NCBI GenBank assembly: GCA_944387385.1
Contig: CALXES010000003.1
Span: 1-64,000 of the forward strand
Direction: 5' to 3'
DNA from: an uncultured Clostridia bacterium
GTDB lineage: Bacteria; Bacillota; Clostridia; TANB77; CAG-465
Length of the DNA stretch: 64,000 bases
Under the pieces are notes generated by a model, which was given only the letters and a program-made list of their open reading frames with translations, was not told the DNA's origin and searched no databases. Position numbers and translations under genes: made by a program. Numbering within the stretch: position 1 is the stretch's first letter; every line of letters begins with the position of its first letter. Shown piece after piece: positions 8,635 through 17,932 of this stretch.

Positions 8635-8767
8635 AAAAATCCCTCCTTAAATTTAATTTTTAGGAAATCAAGCAAATATTCATTTAGCTCATCATAATTA
8701 ACAACTGACCCAATTATATATTAAAAAAATTTGTGTGTCAATAAATTTTTTTGACATGAATTTAATA

Positions 8768-8796
8768 TTAACAAATTGTAAAATATATGTTATAAT
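8768..8796 (+). promoter_or_regulatory. Promoter of thymidine kinase
   Basis: TTAACA (8768-8773) and TATAAT (8791-8796) with 17-bp spacing. The predicted leader is only about 18 nt and contains the AGGAGG ribosome site. Confidence 0.75.
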
Positions 8797-8820
8797 TTGT
8801 CTGATTTTAGGAGGAAAATT

Positions 8821-9408
8821 ATGTCAAAACTCTATTTTAGATACGGAGCAATGGGAAGTGGAAAAACTATTGATTTATTAAAGGTTGCATATAACTATAA
8901 AGAAAGAGGTCAAGAAGTATTAATATATACTGCAAAAATTGACGATAGATACGAAGTAGGAAAAGTAACTACAAGGATTGGAATACAATCAGATGCTTTA
9001 CTTTTTGACAAAGAAACAAATATTTACAGAGATACAAAAAAACTAGATAGAAAACCTGATTGTATTTTAATAGACGAAGCTCAATTTTTAACAAGAAGAC
9101 AAGTGTTACAACTTAGTGATATCGTAGATTATTTAGATATACCAATCATTTGCTACGGATTAAGAACTAATTTTAAGATTAAATTTTTTGAGGGCTCAAG
9201 AGCTTTAATGGAACTTGCAGATAAAATAGAAGAAATTAAAACCATATGTGAATGTGGAAAAAAAGCAACTGTAAACTTAAGAATGATTAATGGCGTACCT
9301 GTTACATCAGGACCAGATATTTTAATTGGTGGAAACGATTCATACAAAGCAGTTTGCAGAAAATGCTATAAAAAACTAACACATCATGTACCAGGAATAT
9401 ATAATTAA
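8821..9408 (+). CDS. tdk: Thymidine kinase
   Basis: 195-residue type II thymidine kinase (salvage, thymidine to dTMP). Walker A GAMGSGKT lies at 9-16, the Walker-B-like ILIDEAQFL carries the catalytic glutamate, and the lasso domain has a zinc site (CECG pair and CRKC pair). ATG 8821 is preferred over the in-frame ATG at 8797, because AGGAGG lies 6 nt before it and the -10 box ends at 8796. Monocistronic. Confidence 0.96.
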   Translation: MSKLYFRYGAMGSGKTIDLLKVAYNYKERGQEVLIYTAKIDDRYEVGKVTTRIGIQSDALLFDKETNIYRDTKKLDRKPDCILIDEAQFLTRRQVLQLSDIVDYLDIPIICYGLRTNFKIKFFEGSRALMELADKIEEIKTICECGKKATVNLRMINGVPVTSGPDILIGGNDSYKAVCRKCYKKLTHHVPGIYN

Positions 9409-9418
9409 TAAATTTTCA

Positions 9419-9437
9419 CCAGCCTAGCTGGGGTTTT
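9419..9437 (+). terminator. Short hairpin after tdk
   Basis: CCAGC-CTA-GCTGG followed by GGTTTT. The T tract is short, so it may only assist the stronger hairpin downstream. Confidence 0.5.
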
Positions 9438-9450
9438 CTATAAACAAAAA

Positions 9451-9474
9451 AAGATGGATTTTTTAATCCATCTT
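9451..9474. terminator. Bidirectional terminator
   Basis: AAGATGGATT / AATCCATCTT stem with an A-run on the left. It serves tdk and the convergent gene whose stop is at 9473. Confidence 0.75.
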
Positions 9475-10015
9475 ATAAACATACTTGAATAATTTCTTCA
9501 TACTCATATTTAGGAATATTTATATCCTGTAAAACAAGTATCCAAGAATCTCTATCAATTCTTTCTAAACTAAAACAAATATACATTCCACTAGGAAAAC
9601 AATAATTAGAATTGTCAGACTCCAATGGCGGAAGTTTATTAATAATTTTTTTCATGTTTTTATTTGCCCCAGGATATTTCCGACATTCAAAACCATATTC
9701 TAAGTAACATCTTACTCCAGCATTAGCAAAAAAATTTCTCTCAAACCTAGCTCCTCCATTATTAAGATGTTCATTTACTTTATAAATCTTTCCTTTAATA
9801 TCTTCAACAAAATTATCATAAAATGCTTTTTTCACTTTAAGTGGTGCTCCATTTTTCTTAAAAAAGTAATAAAAACCATCTTCGTGCTTTACATCAATAA
9901 TTTTCACCCGACTTTCAATATCAAGATAATTGCTAATTAAATTGACAATTTTACTTAAAGAAAATTCATAAAATTCACCATTAAGTCTAGCAGATACTAA
10001 TAATTCTTTTTCCAT
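9473..10015 (-). CDS. Conserved-looking protein of unknown function
   Basis: 180 residues from ATG 10015, preceded by a GGAGGGAGAAG ribosome site (the longer frame to 10060 reads through that site and is unlikely). The protein is soluble and mixed alpha/beta, with several conserved-looking cysteines and aromatic residues, and ends in an acidic strand region. No domain recognised. Monocistronic, between terminators. Confidence 0.65.
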   Translation of the reverse strand: MEKELLVSARLNGEFYEFSLSKIVNLISNYLDIESRVKIIDVKHEDGFYYFFKKNGAPLKVKKAFYDNFVEDIKGKIYKVNEHLNNGGARFERNFFANAGVRCYLEYGFECRKYPGANKNMKKIINKLPPLESDNSNYCFPSGMYICFSLERIDRDSWILVLQDINIPKYEYEEIIQVCL

Positions 10016-10136
10016 ATTTCTCTTCTCCCTCCTAAAATGTAAGAAAGTACAAAATATCACTAATCTGTGATAATATAGTACTATTAAAAATACACAAATA
10101 TTATATCACTAATTTACATAAATATCAAGTAAAAAA

Positions 10137-10157
10137 GAGAACACAATAATTGTTCTC
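10137..10157 (-). terminator. Terminator of the rsmA-GDPD unit
   Basis: GAGAACA / TGTTCTC stem with A-run on the plus strand (U-tract in the minus transcript), just after the GDPD stop. Confidence 0.8.
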
Positions 10158-10160
10158 TTT

Positions 10161-10883
10161 TTACTTTATAGTATCTTCATTTTCAAATATTACCATATCT
10201 GAAATATCTTTTATTTTGTCATATTCTTCTTTAGTTTTTACTGTCCAAACAGCTAAAGCTCTTTTCTTTCTTTTTTGCTTTTTGTAAAATTTACTATTTA
10301 CCTCAGTATAAAGATAAGAAATAAAGTGTGGTTTAGTAATAACATTAAATACCATTTTTCCAAGTAAAAATTTTAATAGTCTTCCATTTACCTCCCTAAT
10401 ATTTTTAGAAGCTAATTGTCCTCTTATTATACTTGGTACATTTTTCCTTAGCCAATATAAAATTCTTGGATCAAAAGATTCTATAACATATTCACCCTCG
10501 TACTTTTCTAATAAATTTATAAGCTTAGGCATTAGCTCCTTATATCTTTCATTTTTCTTAATTTCAATCATTAAAGGAACTTTACCATCAACTAGCATGA
10601 GCACATCTTCAAAAGTTGGAATAACATTATCTGTTCCTAGTAGCTTAAGCTTTTTTAATTCATTTAAATTCAATAAGTTTACATCATTTTTTATTCCAGT
10701 CATTCTTTTTAAGCTAGTGTCATGAAACACAACCAAATGTCCATCTAAAGACATATTCACATCTAATTCTATTGCGTAACCTTTTAAGATAGCATTTTCA
10801 AAAGCTTTCATAGAGTTTTCTGGTGTATCAATTCTATTAAAAAGTCCCCTATGTGCTATATATTTATATTTTTCTATATTCAT
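10161..10883 (-). CDS. Glycerophosphodiester phosphodiesterase
   Basis: 240-residue GDPD-family enzyme that hydrolyses glycerophosphodiesters to glycerol-3-phosphate and an alcohol. It shows AHRG near residue 9, the ENSMKAF stretch, the metal-site strand IELDVNMSLDGHLVVFHD (E and D plus catalytic His) and a later MIEIKKN glutamate. No signal peptide, so cytoplasmic, like the UgpQ type. ATG 10883 follows AGAGAGG by 6 nt; an in-frame TTG at 10889 is less likely. It lies 15 nt downstream of rsmA. Confidence 0.92.
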   Translation of the reverse strand: MNIEKYKYIAHRGLFNRIDTPENSMKAFENAILKGYAIELDVNMSLDGHLVVFHDTSLKRMTGIKNDVNLLNLNELKKLKLLGTDNVIPTFEDVLMLVDGKVPLMIEIKKNERYKELMPKLINLLEKYEGEYVIESFDPRILYWLRKNVPSIIRGQLASKNIREVNGRLLKFLLGKMVFNVITKPHFISYLYTEVNSKFYKKQKRKKRALAVWTVKTKEEYDKIKDISDMVIFENEDTIK

Positions 10884-10898
10884 GATCAACCTCTCTTA

Positions 10899-11756
10899 TT
10901 AATTTATATTATTAACTATTTTAATAAATTCTTCTATTGTTAATTCTTCAGCTCTAGTATTTAAGTTCAAATCACATCTTGTAAATAGTTCTTCGATTTC
11001 TTGTTTAGACATATTATTAAAATTCGTAGCGTATAGTGAATTAATCATCTTCTTTCTTCTTTGAGCAAACGATTTATGTATCAACTCAAAAAATAATTTT
11101 TCATTTGAAACTTCATACTTTCTAATCTTTTTTAAATTAATAACTGCAGATTCTACACCAGGTTCTGGAATAAAACTAGAATTTGGTACAATAATTTCAA
11201 TATTTGCATTTGAAAAATACTCAACCATTAAAGTAAGTATTCCAAACTCTTTACTCTTAGGTTTTGCTGTCATTCTTTGTGCCACTTCTTTTTGCACCAT
11301 AACTGTAATATCTGATATACTATTTTCTTCTTCTAATAGCTTAAATATAATTGGTGTAGTTATATAATATGGTAAATTAGCTACAACCTTTACATTTCTA
11401 AATTTAAAATTATTAACAATCTCAATTTTCTCTACTAACTCATCTATATTTACTTTTAATATGTCTTCATTAATTAAAAGATAATTATTAAAACTTTTAA
11501 ATCTATCTTCTAAAACACTTATCATTTTAGGATCGATTTCAACTAATATAGCATATTTTGCTTTAGATAATATATACTCAGTAAGATTACCTAAACCTGG
11601 ACCAATTTCTATTACTAAGTCTTCGTCTGTAATATCTGAAGCGCTAATAATATTTTCTAAAATATTATCATCTATTAAAAAGTTCTGACCATATCTTTTA
11701 TTAGCTATAATATTAAATTTCTTCATTATACTTTTAGTTTTAATTAAAGTATTCAT
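10899..11756 (-). CDS. rsmA: 16S rRNA dimethyladenosine transferase RsmA/KsgA
   Basis: 285 residues. Dimethylates the two adjacent adenosines in the 3' terminal hairpin of 16S rRNA in ribosome maturation. Motifs: YGQNFL near 22-27, SAM-binding EIGPGLGNLT (50-59), and the catalytic NLPYY (127-131) before ITTP. Full family length. Downstream of the YabE-like gene, as in Bacillus yabE-rnmV-ksgA, but the rnmV nuclease gene is not between them. Confidence 0.96.
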   Translation of the reverse strand: MNTLIKTKSIMKKFNIIANKRYGQNFLIDDNILENIISASDITDEDLVIEIGPGLGNLTEYILSKAKYAILVEIDPKMISVLEDRFKSFNNYLLINEDILKVNIDELVEKIEIVNNFKFRNVKVVANLPYYITTPIIFKLLEEENSISDITVMVQKEVAQRMTAKPKSKEFGILTLMVEYFSNANIEIIVPNSSFIPEPGVESAVINLKKIRKYEVSNEKLFFELIHKSFAQRRKKMINSLYATNFNNMSKQEIEELFTRCDLNLNTRAEELTIEEFIKIVNNIN

Positions 11757-11778
11757 TATTTCTCCTTTAAAAGAACAA

Positions 11779-11801
11779 AAGAATAGCAGAAAGCTATTCT
11801 T
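11779..11801 (-). terminator. Hairpin between the YabE-like gene and rsmA
   Basis: AAGAATAGC / GCTATTCTT stem followed on the minus strand by TTGTTC, only a moderate T-tract. It could be an intrinsic terminator or attenuator. Confidence 0.55.
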
Positions 11802-11813
11802 TAATTAACTATA

Positions 11814-12878
11814 TTATATACTTCCTGTATTTATTAAATTCTCTCTATGTGAAAGTATCTTATTACTATACGCTCTATCAATTATTCCTTGACTAAAGCA
11901 TGAATTATAATATCCATTTTCTCCCATATTATATGAATTTAACGCATACACAATTTGAGTTTGATAGTCTGATGTACGAGTAGTTGCTATACTCATATAT
12001 GTACTTAGCATATATGCTCCAGCTGTCATATTATCATATGGATCATATAAATTTGTTATACCCAATTTTGAACTCAAATTAGAAAAGTTAGATATTCCAA
12101 TCTGACATAAACCTAAATACATTCCACCATTACTAGCATTAGGATTAAATCCACTTTCAGTATACATAAGTGCTATAAACATTGGATAATCTATTCCATA
12201 TCTTTTGCATAGATTGTATGCGTACTGTTGATATTCTAGCGGTAATGATATATTGTACTGAGTAAATCCACCGTCAACAACATCTGTACTAATTGAAGAT
12301 ACAATATCACTTCTTGATACTGTAACCTTAGTTCCAACTTCTACAACTCTGTTTTGTGCTTCTGCAAGTATTTCAGATCCAATTTCATCTTTTTGAATTA
12401 CTTTATCTTTTGTTGATTTTACTATATAACTTATTGATTTTGATCCTTCAACACCTTCTTGTAGTACTTCGGTATCTCCTGAATCTCTTTCTTCATTATT
12501 TACTGTTTCTTCTTCAAATGGTATTGTTTCAATCTCTTGTTTAACACTAGCAACTATTGGAGCATAAGACTCCCTAACACTTTCAATATCAAAAGCTTCT
12601 TCCTCATTACTATATACTGTTAATGTCATACCATTTATCACTCTTGATTTTTCTGATGGTTCAACAATAGCATTATCATTTAAATATATACTATTTTGCA
12701 ATAAGAAAGCATCTACCGAACTAGCTAATGTCTTAACAGATTTTATATCACCATAATAATTAAATGTTATTGTCTTAAGTTGAGTTGTTATTGCAAGTAA
12801 TCCAGCTGTAGCAAATATAAGAACTAGACTTACAACTGTAAGAATCTTTCTAACTATAAATGCTTTATCTTCTTCCAC
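11814..12878 (-). CDS. YabE-like cell-wall protein with lytic transglycosylase domain
   Basis: 354 residues. One N-terminal membrane anchor (about 13-30), a DUF348-like ubiquitin-fold repeat (about 34-92), a G5-like domain (about 112-190) and a C-terminal SLT-type lysozyme fold with catalytic Glu near 241 in YTESGF and the later AYMLSTY and LNSYNMGE motifs. It should cleave peptidoglycan glycan strands outside the membrane. Bacillus YabE has a different catalytic domain, so this is the transglycosylase variant at the conserved locus next to rsmA. Ribosome site TAGGAGG. Confidence 0.88.
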   Translation of the reverse strand: MEEDKAFIVRKILTVVSLVLIFATAGLLAITTQLKTITFNYYGDIKSVKTLASSVDAFLLQNSIYLNDNAIVEPSEKSRVINGMTLTVYSNEEEAFDIESVRESYAPIVASVKQEIETIPFEEETVNNEERDSGDTEVLQEGVEGSKSISYIVKSTKDKVIQKDEIGSEILAEAQNRVVEVGTKVTVSRSDIVSSISTDVVDGGFTQYNISLPLEYQQYAYNLCKRYGIDYPMFIALMYTESGFNPNASNGGMYLGLCQIGISNFSNLSSKLGITNLYDPYDNMTAGAYMLSTYMSIATTRTSDYQTQIVYALNSYNMGENGYYNSCFSQGIIDRAYSNKILSHRENLINTGSI

Positions 12879-13025
12879 AAAAATTCCTCCTAAGATTATT
12901 TAACAAACTTATTATACTATATAATATATTCTTTGTCAAATTTATTAGTACTTAATTAGATAAATAACTAATTAAGTTAAAGCTCAATTTTACTACTTTT
13001 TACCATTTTTAGTAATATTTATTTA

Positions 13026-13054
13026 TTGCAAATATTAATATTTAATGATAGAAT
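13026..13054 (+). promoter_or_regulatory. Promoter of lemA-htpX
   Basis: TTGCAA (13026-13031) and TAGAAT (13049-13054) at 17-bp spacing, followed by an AAAGGAGG ribosome site before the start at 13089. Confidence 0.6.
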
Positions 13055-13088
13055 ATTATAAACACTATTATAAAGGAGGTAATATTTT

Positions 13089-13637
13089 ATGTGGATTATA
13101 ATAGTAATAGTCGTTATTATTGCGATTTTACTTTTAATTGCTGGTTTATACAACAATTTAGTAACTCTAAAAATGAGAGTAAAAAATGCGTGGGCACAAA
13201 TTGATACTCAATTAAAAAGAAGATTTGATTTAATCCCTAATTTAGTTGAAACTGTAAAAGGATATGCTGCTCATGAACAAGAAACATTAGAAAAAGTAAT
13301 CAATGCTAGAAACACATACGTTACTGCTTCTTCTGTAGAAGCCAAAGCAGATGCAAACAATCAATTAACTGAAACACTAAAGAATTTATTTGCACTTGCA
13401 GAATCTTACCCAGATTTAAAAGCAAATCAAAACTTTTTAGCACTACAAACAGAACTATCTGGAACTGAAGATAAAATTGCTTATTCAAGACAATTTTACA
13501 ACGATACTGTTCAAATGTACAATACTGCAATCATGAAATTTCCAGCAAATTTATTTTCTGGAATGTTTGGATTTAAAGAAGAACCATTCTTTGAAATTAG
13601 TGAAGCAGAAAAAGAACCTGTTAAAGTACAATTTTAG
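13089..13637 (+). CDS. lemA: LemA family protein
   Basis: 182 residues. A single N-terminal membrane helix (1-20) is followed by a long helical domain with the family stretch VKNAWAQIDTQLKRRFDLIPNLV (a run of the LemA signature near 33-55) and FNDTV-like YNDTVQMYN near 142. LemA proteins are membrane-anchored helical bundles of unclear biochemical role, commonly co-encoded with HtpX or TPM-domain proteins, as here (the htpX start follows by 8 nt). Confidence 0.93.
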   Translation: MWIIIVIVVIIAILLLIAGLYNNLVTLKMRVKNAWAQIDTQLKRRFDLIPNLVETVKGYAAHEQETLEKVINARNTYVTASSVEAKADANNQLTETLKNLFALAESYPDLKANQNFLALQTELSGTEDKIAYSRQFYNDTVQMYNTAIMKFPANLFSGMFGFKEEPFFEISEAEKEPVKVQF

Positions 13638-13645
13638 GTGATAAT

Positions 13646-14536
13646 ATGATTTTAAAAGCTGTAAGAGACAACAAAATACATACATATTTTATTATTTTAG
13701 GTTTCTTTTTAATTATATCATTAATTATATATTTCATATGTTATTACTTAAATTTGGGTGTCTTTTCTATAGTAATAGCACTGGGAGTTTCTATAGCAAC
13801 ATCCATAGCTTCATATTATAACTGTGACAAAATGGTTCTAGCTATAAATGGTGCAAGACCGGCTACAGAAGAACAAGATAAGTTGTTGTCAAGTCTGCTT
13901 GATGGACTTTGTATTGCATCTGGTCTTCCAAGACCAAAGTTATATGTAATAAATGATCCTTCACCTAACGCATTTGCAACAGGAAGAAATCCAGAACACG
14001 CAGTAATATGTGTTACTACTGGTCTTCTTGAGATAATGGATAAATATGAACTAGAAGGAGTTCTTGCTCATGAACTCTCACATATAAAAAATTATGATAT
14101 ATTATTATCTACAATTATTTCTGTATTTGTTGGCTTTGTAGTAATTGTTTCAGATTTTACTTTAAGATTTGGATTTTTTGGAAGACGTTCAAATGATAAT
14201 GAAAATAGAAGTTCATTAGATATCATATTGTTTATTGTTGGATTAATATTTTTGATTTTATCTCCGCTATTTACCAAGCTTATACAACTTGCAGTATCTA
14301 GAAAAAGAGAATACCTAGCAGATGCTACTGCAGTAGAATTTACTAGAAATCCCAATGGCCTTATATCTGCACTTAAGAAACTACAAGGAGATACTACTAC
14401 AATGAAAAATGTAAGTAAAGCGACAGCTCATATGTATATTAATGAGCCAGATAAAAAACAAAGAGAAAAAACAAATTTATTTTCTACACATCCACCAATT
14501 TCAGAACGTATTGCAAGACTTGAAAATATAAATTAG
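13646..14536 (+). CDS. htpX: HtpX-type M48 membrane zinc metalloprotease
   Basis: 296 residues with two N-terminal membrane helices (about 15-35, 38-57) and a further pair after the active site (about 155-172 and 190-212). Zinc motif HELSH at 142-146 and the third ligand in the REYLADA stretch are both present. It probably degrades misfolded membrane proteins. Translationally close to lemA, forming the common lemA-htpX operon. Confidence 0.93.
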   Translation: MILKAVRDNKIHTYFIILGFFLIISLIIYFICYYLNLGVFSIVIALGVSIATSIASYYNCDKMVLAINGARPATEEQDKLLSSLLDGLCIASGLPRPKLYVINDPSPNAFATGRNPEHAVICVTTGLLEIMDKYELEGVLAHELSHIKNYDILLSTIISVFVGFVVIVSDFTLRFGFFGRRSNDNENRSSLDIILFIVGLIFLILSPLFTKLIQLAVSRKREYLADATAVEFTRNPNGLISALKKLQGDTTTMKNVSKATAHMYINEPDKKQREKTNLFSTHPPISERIARLENIN

Positions 14537-14558
14537 TCTCTGTCGAGACTAATTTTTT
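14533..14558 (+). terminator. Terminator of lemA-htpX
   Basis: TTAGTCTC / GAGACTAA stem with TGTC loop and a T6 tract, overlapping the htpX stop. Confidence 0.85.
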
Positions 14559-14623
14559 ATTTTTTATTTCAAATAAAATTATAATATGATATAATGCTTT
14601 TGATGTTAGGAGGATATTATATT

Positions 14624-15082
14624 ATGAAAGAAAGAGGATTTGAAATTGCAAAAGGATATGAAGATAAAGGAATTAATCTTCCTGTAAGAAAAACAGCTCA
14701 TTCTGCAGGTTATGACGTAGAAGCAGCCGAAGATGTCATTATTCCAAAATACTATCCTGGAATTAAACCAACACTTATTCCTACTGGTCTTAAAGCTTAT
14801 TGTAAAGAAAATGAATGTTTCTTATTACTTAATCGTAGTAGCGGTCCTAAAAAAGGATTTTTAATGGCAAATAGTGTTGGACTAATTGATTCTGATTACT
14901 ATGGTAATCCAGACAACGATGGACATTTTTATTTTTCTTACTTTAACTGTTCTGATCACGACATTGAAGTAAAAAAGGGAGACGTTATTGGACAAGTTGT
15001 ATTCTTAAATTATCTAACTGTAGATAATGATACAGCAACAGGAAAAAGAATAGGTGGATTTGGTTCTACAGATAAAAAATAA
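14624..15082 (+). CDS. dut: dUTP diphosphatase (trimeric type)
   Basis: 152 residues from ATG 14624, preceded by TTAGGAGG. Converts dUTP to dUMP and PPi. All five dUTPase motifs are visible: SAGYDV, NRSSGPKKG, GLIDSDYYG, GDVIGQVVF and the glycine-rich RIGGFGST tail. The insertion NPDNDGHFYF after motif 3 is seen in the Gram-positive subset. Monocistronic with its own terminator. With tdk it covers dTTP-pool maintenance, though the two are not co-transcribed. Confidence 0.94.
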   Translation: MKERGFEIAKGYEDKGINLPVRKTAHSAGYDVEAAEDVIIPKYYPGIKPTLIPTGLKAYCKENECFLLLNRSSGPKKGFLMANSVGLIDSDYYGNPDNDGHFYFSYFNCSDHDIEVKKGDVIGQVVFLNYLTVDNDTATGKRIGGFGSTDKK

Positions 15083-15087
15083 ATTAT

Positions 15088-15115
15088 AAAAGCTATCAAA
15101 TGATAGCTTTTTTTG
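15088..15115 (+). terminator. Terminator of dut
   Basis: AAAGCTATCA / TGATAGCTTT stem, 2-nt loop, and T-run. Confidence 0.88.
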
Positions 15116-15175
15116 TTATGCTATTAACTTTTAAGTATTTGTATGCTATAATATAGTCACTTAGGAGTGATAATT

Positions 15176-15757
15176 GTGCAAGATCTATACATATATGTAG
15201 ATAAAGATATTGCTAGTGATTGCTTAAAATATGGAATAAAATTATCTGAATTTGAAAATAGAGTTATACAGCTTAACGATTCAAATAAAAGAGGAATTCA
15301 AGCTTTTCTTTCTCCTAAAGATTCGCCATTATATCTAGACGAAAACTTTGAATGTCTTAGAGTAAAATCCAAAGGATTAACAGCAGTAGTTTTTAATAAA
15401 ATTTGTGAAAACACTGATTTAATAGATAAATTTATAACTGATATTGAAAATTATAAGATAGGAGATTATGAAATTCCAGAAGCTATTATTTGTTCATCTA
15501 TACTTTCGGATAATCTATCATTATATAATAAAATAATTGATAAGCCTTTACTAGTGCAAAATTCTAGAGAATTTTATTATGAAAAATGTATTAACGAAAT
15601 AATAGAAACTGATATGTTTTCAAAATATGAATTATATCAAACTTTATTAATACTTGGTGATCAAAAAAGAGTTCTTAATGTTGAAAAACATAAAAATGTG
15701 AAAATATATACAGACCCTATCAGCCAAAAAATATATACAAAAAGAAGCAATAATTAA
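15176..15757 (+). CDS. Uncharacterised cytoplasmic protein
   Basis: 193 residues if it starts at GTG 15176, which lies 8 nt after AGGAG; the alternative GTG at 15167 overlaps that ribosome site. It is soluble and acidic with alternating strands and helices. No recognised domain, signal peptide or membrane segment. Monocistronic, with a TATAAT-like box near 15147. Confidence 0.65.
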   Translation: MQDLYIYVDKDIASDCLKYGIKLSEFENRVIQLNDSNKRGIQAFLSPKDSPLYLDENFECLRVKSKGLTAVVFNKICENTDLIDKFITDIENYKIGDYEIPEAIICSSILSDNLSLYNKIIDKPLLVQNSREFYYEKCINEIIETDMFSKYELYQTLLILGDQKRVLNVEKHKNVKIYTDPISQKIYTKRSNN

Positions 15758-15768
15758 TTGCTTCTTAT
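15742..15768. terminator. Bidirectional terminator
   Basis: AAGAAGCAA / TTGCTTCTT stem between convergent genes, overlapping both 3' ends. Confidence 0.75.
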
Positions 15769-16982
15769 TTTTCTTCTATAACCAATTCATCATACAGTTC
15801 TATCTTAAAGCTTGTATCCAAATTATACTTTTCATATTCCGATTCATCAACATTTTCAACCAAAGCAATACTATCACTTTGTGAAACAATCTTAATTGGC
15901 ACTCTTACATAATCTGTACCATAAACCAAAAGAACATAGTTATATCCTTGTATTTCATCTTGATAAATTGCATTTAAAGGTACAGCTATTCCTGTTTCAG
16001 TATACCAAATAACTTCACATGATAATTTTCTATAATCAACAAGACTATCTATGTCATTATCTATTTGAAATAGTGAGTAATTGTAGTCTCCCTCTTTTAT
16101 ATTTTTAACAAGTGTAGCCGTAATTGACAAATTTTCTAAATCGGAAATTCTTATTTTATAATTTCTGCCAGCCTTTATATATTCATCATCTTGACTACTC
16201 TCTGATTTAACTAAAAGATATGTTCCAAAATTATCTACTATTTTTATTCCAAACTCACTATTATTGTTATTATCATATGATAGTATTAATTTGTCAAAAT
16301 CAGAGTACGAATAGTTCTCAATATCATCAAAATTATATGTATTTTCTAACAAATCTATCTTATAAGTTACTACACCTGATATAGGTGTTAAAATTGTATT
16401 ATCTGATGTTTTACTTAAATTTTCCAAATTTTCCCTTTGAGACAATAATTCTCTTATAGCCGAACTATCTGGTGAAGCATTAGCAAGAACAGTAATCTTT
16501 TTATATGCTAACTCATCGAGTTTTGTTTTATACTCTTGAATTTTTAAATATGAAGTTGTTCCTTGAACCTCATTAGAATAATCAAGAATTTTATTTTCAA
16601 TATTAATTAAATCAGCAGAGTAAGTATCTGGTAAATCTTTAACTAATGTTTGTATCTGCTTATCTATTTCTGCAATCTGATTTTGATATTCATCATAACT
16701 ATCATTTTGATATGTTGCAATTACTTCATTTTCTCTTGCTCTTCTTCCTTGCTCTACAATTGCTGTTATTGGTTGATCTTTATCATAATCAATAACTGTT
16801 TCATTTTTTATAACATATAAATTAGTTTCAACTGAATGCTCAATATCTCCACTAACTACTGTATAAATTGTCTTTTGTTTAAGTTCCGATTTAGATAAAT
16901 AAATAATCAAAAAAATTAGTAAGATTATTAAAACTATAATAACTTTTATATTTGATTTAAAAAAATCAATTATTTTTTCCAT
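15765..16982 (-). CDS. HlyD-like membrane-fusion/adaptor protein
   Basis: 405 residues. One N-terminal membrane helix (about 13-30), a lipoyl/barrel half (about 40-90), a coiled-coil hairpin (about 95-180), then the second lipoyl half starting ILTPISGVVTY and beta-barrel domains. This is the layout of HlyD/CusB-type adaptors, but no ABC exporter gene is adjacent. It is the last gene of the mutL-miaA unit, 14 nt after miaA. In a Gram-positive it would face the cell wall. Partner unknown. Confidence 0.75.
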   Translation of the reverse strand: MEKIIDFFKSNIKVIIVLIILLIFLIIYLSKSELKQKTIYTVVSGDIEHSVETNLYVIKNETVIDYDKDQPITAIVEQGRRARENEVIATYQNDSYDEYQNQIAEIDKQIQTLVKDLPDTYSADLINIENKILDYSNEVQGTTSYLKIQEYKTKLDELAYKKITVLANASPDSSAIRELLSQRENLENLSKTSDNTILTPISGVVTYKIDLLENTYNFDDIENYSYSDFDKLILSYDNNNNSEFGIKIVDNFGTYLLVKSESSQDDEYIKAGRNYKIRISDLENLSITATLVKNIKEGDYNYSLFQIDNDIDSLVDYRKLSCEVIWYTETGIAVPLNAIYQDEIQGYNYVLLVYGTDYVRVPIKIVSQSDSIALVENVDESEYEKYNLDTSFKIELYDELVIEEK

Positions 16983-16996
16983 AGTATTCTCCTATA

Positions 16997-17920
16997 TTAT
17001 ACATTTTTTAAAATTTCATCTACTAATTCATTTCTTGGCTTACTTCCATCTAACTTTATACATTGAAGTTTATTATTAAACCATGTCATTTGTCTTTTGG
17101 CATAATGTCTAGTTTCTTTTTTTAATGTATCTATAGCTTCCTCTAAAGTTATCTTTCCCTCAAAATATGGAAAAAACTCCTTATAGCCAATGGCTTGCAT
17201 ACAAGTATTATTATTTGGAAGTTTCATATCATATATTTTTCTTGCTTCATCTAATATTCCATCTTTAAGCATTAAATCAACCCTAAGATTTATTCTGTTA
17301 TACAAGTACTCCCTTTCTTGATTAATACAAAATATCAAGAAATCATACTTGCTTTTTTCTTTTTTTATTCGCTCTTCTTCTTCAACCATATGAGTAGATT
17401 TTAACTTAACATTTTGAGCCATTTCAATAGCTCTAATTACACGCTTAACATTATTTTTATGAATTTGTTTTGCTGTAATTGGATCTAAATTTTCAAGAAT
17501 GGAATGTAGATAATCATTACCTTTTTCTTTGGCAATATTTTCTAGTTTTTTTCTATATTCTAAATCTACATTTTCTTCATTAAAATTCATATTATATACT
17601 ACTGCATTAACATAAAGACCTGTTCCACCAGCAATTATTACATTTTTTCCTCTGCTACGTATTTCTTCTATTTTATCATAACACATCTGTTTAAATTCAG
17701 CAACGCTAAAATTTTCATCTATATTACATATGTCGATTAGATGATGCGGAATTCCTTGTGCTTCTTCTTTTGTAACCTTTGCGGTACCAACATTAAGTCC
17801 TCTATATATTTGCATAGAATCTGCAGATATAATTTCTGCATCTATTTTTTTAGCAAGTTCAATTGCAAGACCAGTTTTACCTGATGCTGTTGGTCCTACT
17901 ATACAAATAATTTTATCCAC
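16997..17920 (-). CDS. miaA: tRNA dimethylallyltransferase
   Basis: 307 residues. Adds a dimethylallyl group to A37 of tRNAs reading codons that start with U. P-loop GPTASGKT (8-15), DSMQIYRGLNVGTAK (a substrate-binding region near 35-49), GGTGLYV (about 98-104), and the C-terminal MQAIGYKE and RHYAKRQMTWF motifs are intact. Directly downstream of mutL (12 nt), the classic mutSL-miaA order. Confidence 0.97.
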   Translation of the reverse strand: MDKIICIVGPTASGKTGLAIELAKKIDAEIISADSMQIYRGLNVGTAKVTKEEAQGIPHHLIDICNIDENFSVAEFKQMCYDKIEEIRSRGKNVIIAGGTGLYVNAVVYNMNFNEENVDLEYRKKLENIAKEKGNDYLHSILENLDPITAKQIHKNNVKRVIRAIEMAQNVKLKSTHMVEEEERIKKEKSKYDFLIFCINQEREYLYNRINLRVDLMLKDGILDEARKIYDMKLPNNNTCMQAIGYKEFFPYFEGKITLEEAIDTLKKETRHYAKRQMTWFNNKLQCIKLDGSKPRNELVDEILKNV

Positions 17921-17932
17921 TATATTTCTCCT

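Noticed and set aside
8797..8820. Longer start for thymidine kinase
   Set aside because: The -10 box ends at 8796 and the AGGAGG site lies after this codon, so the ATG at 8821 is the start.
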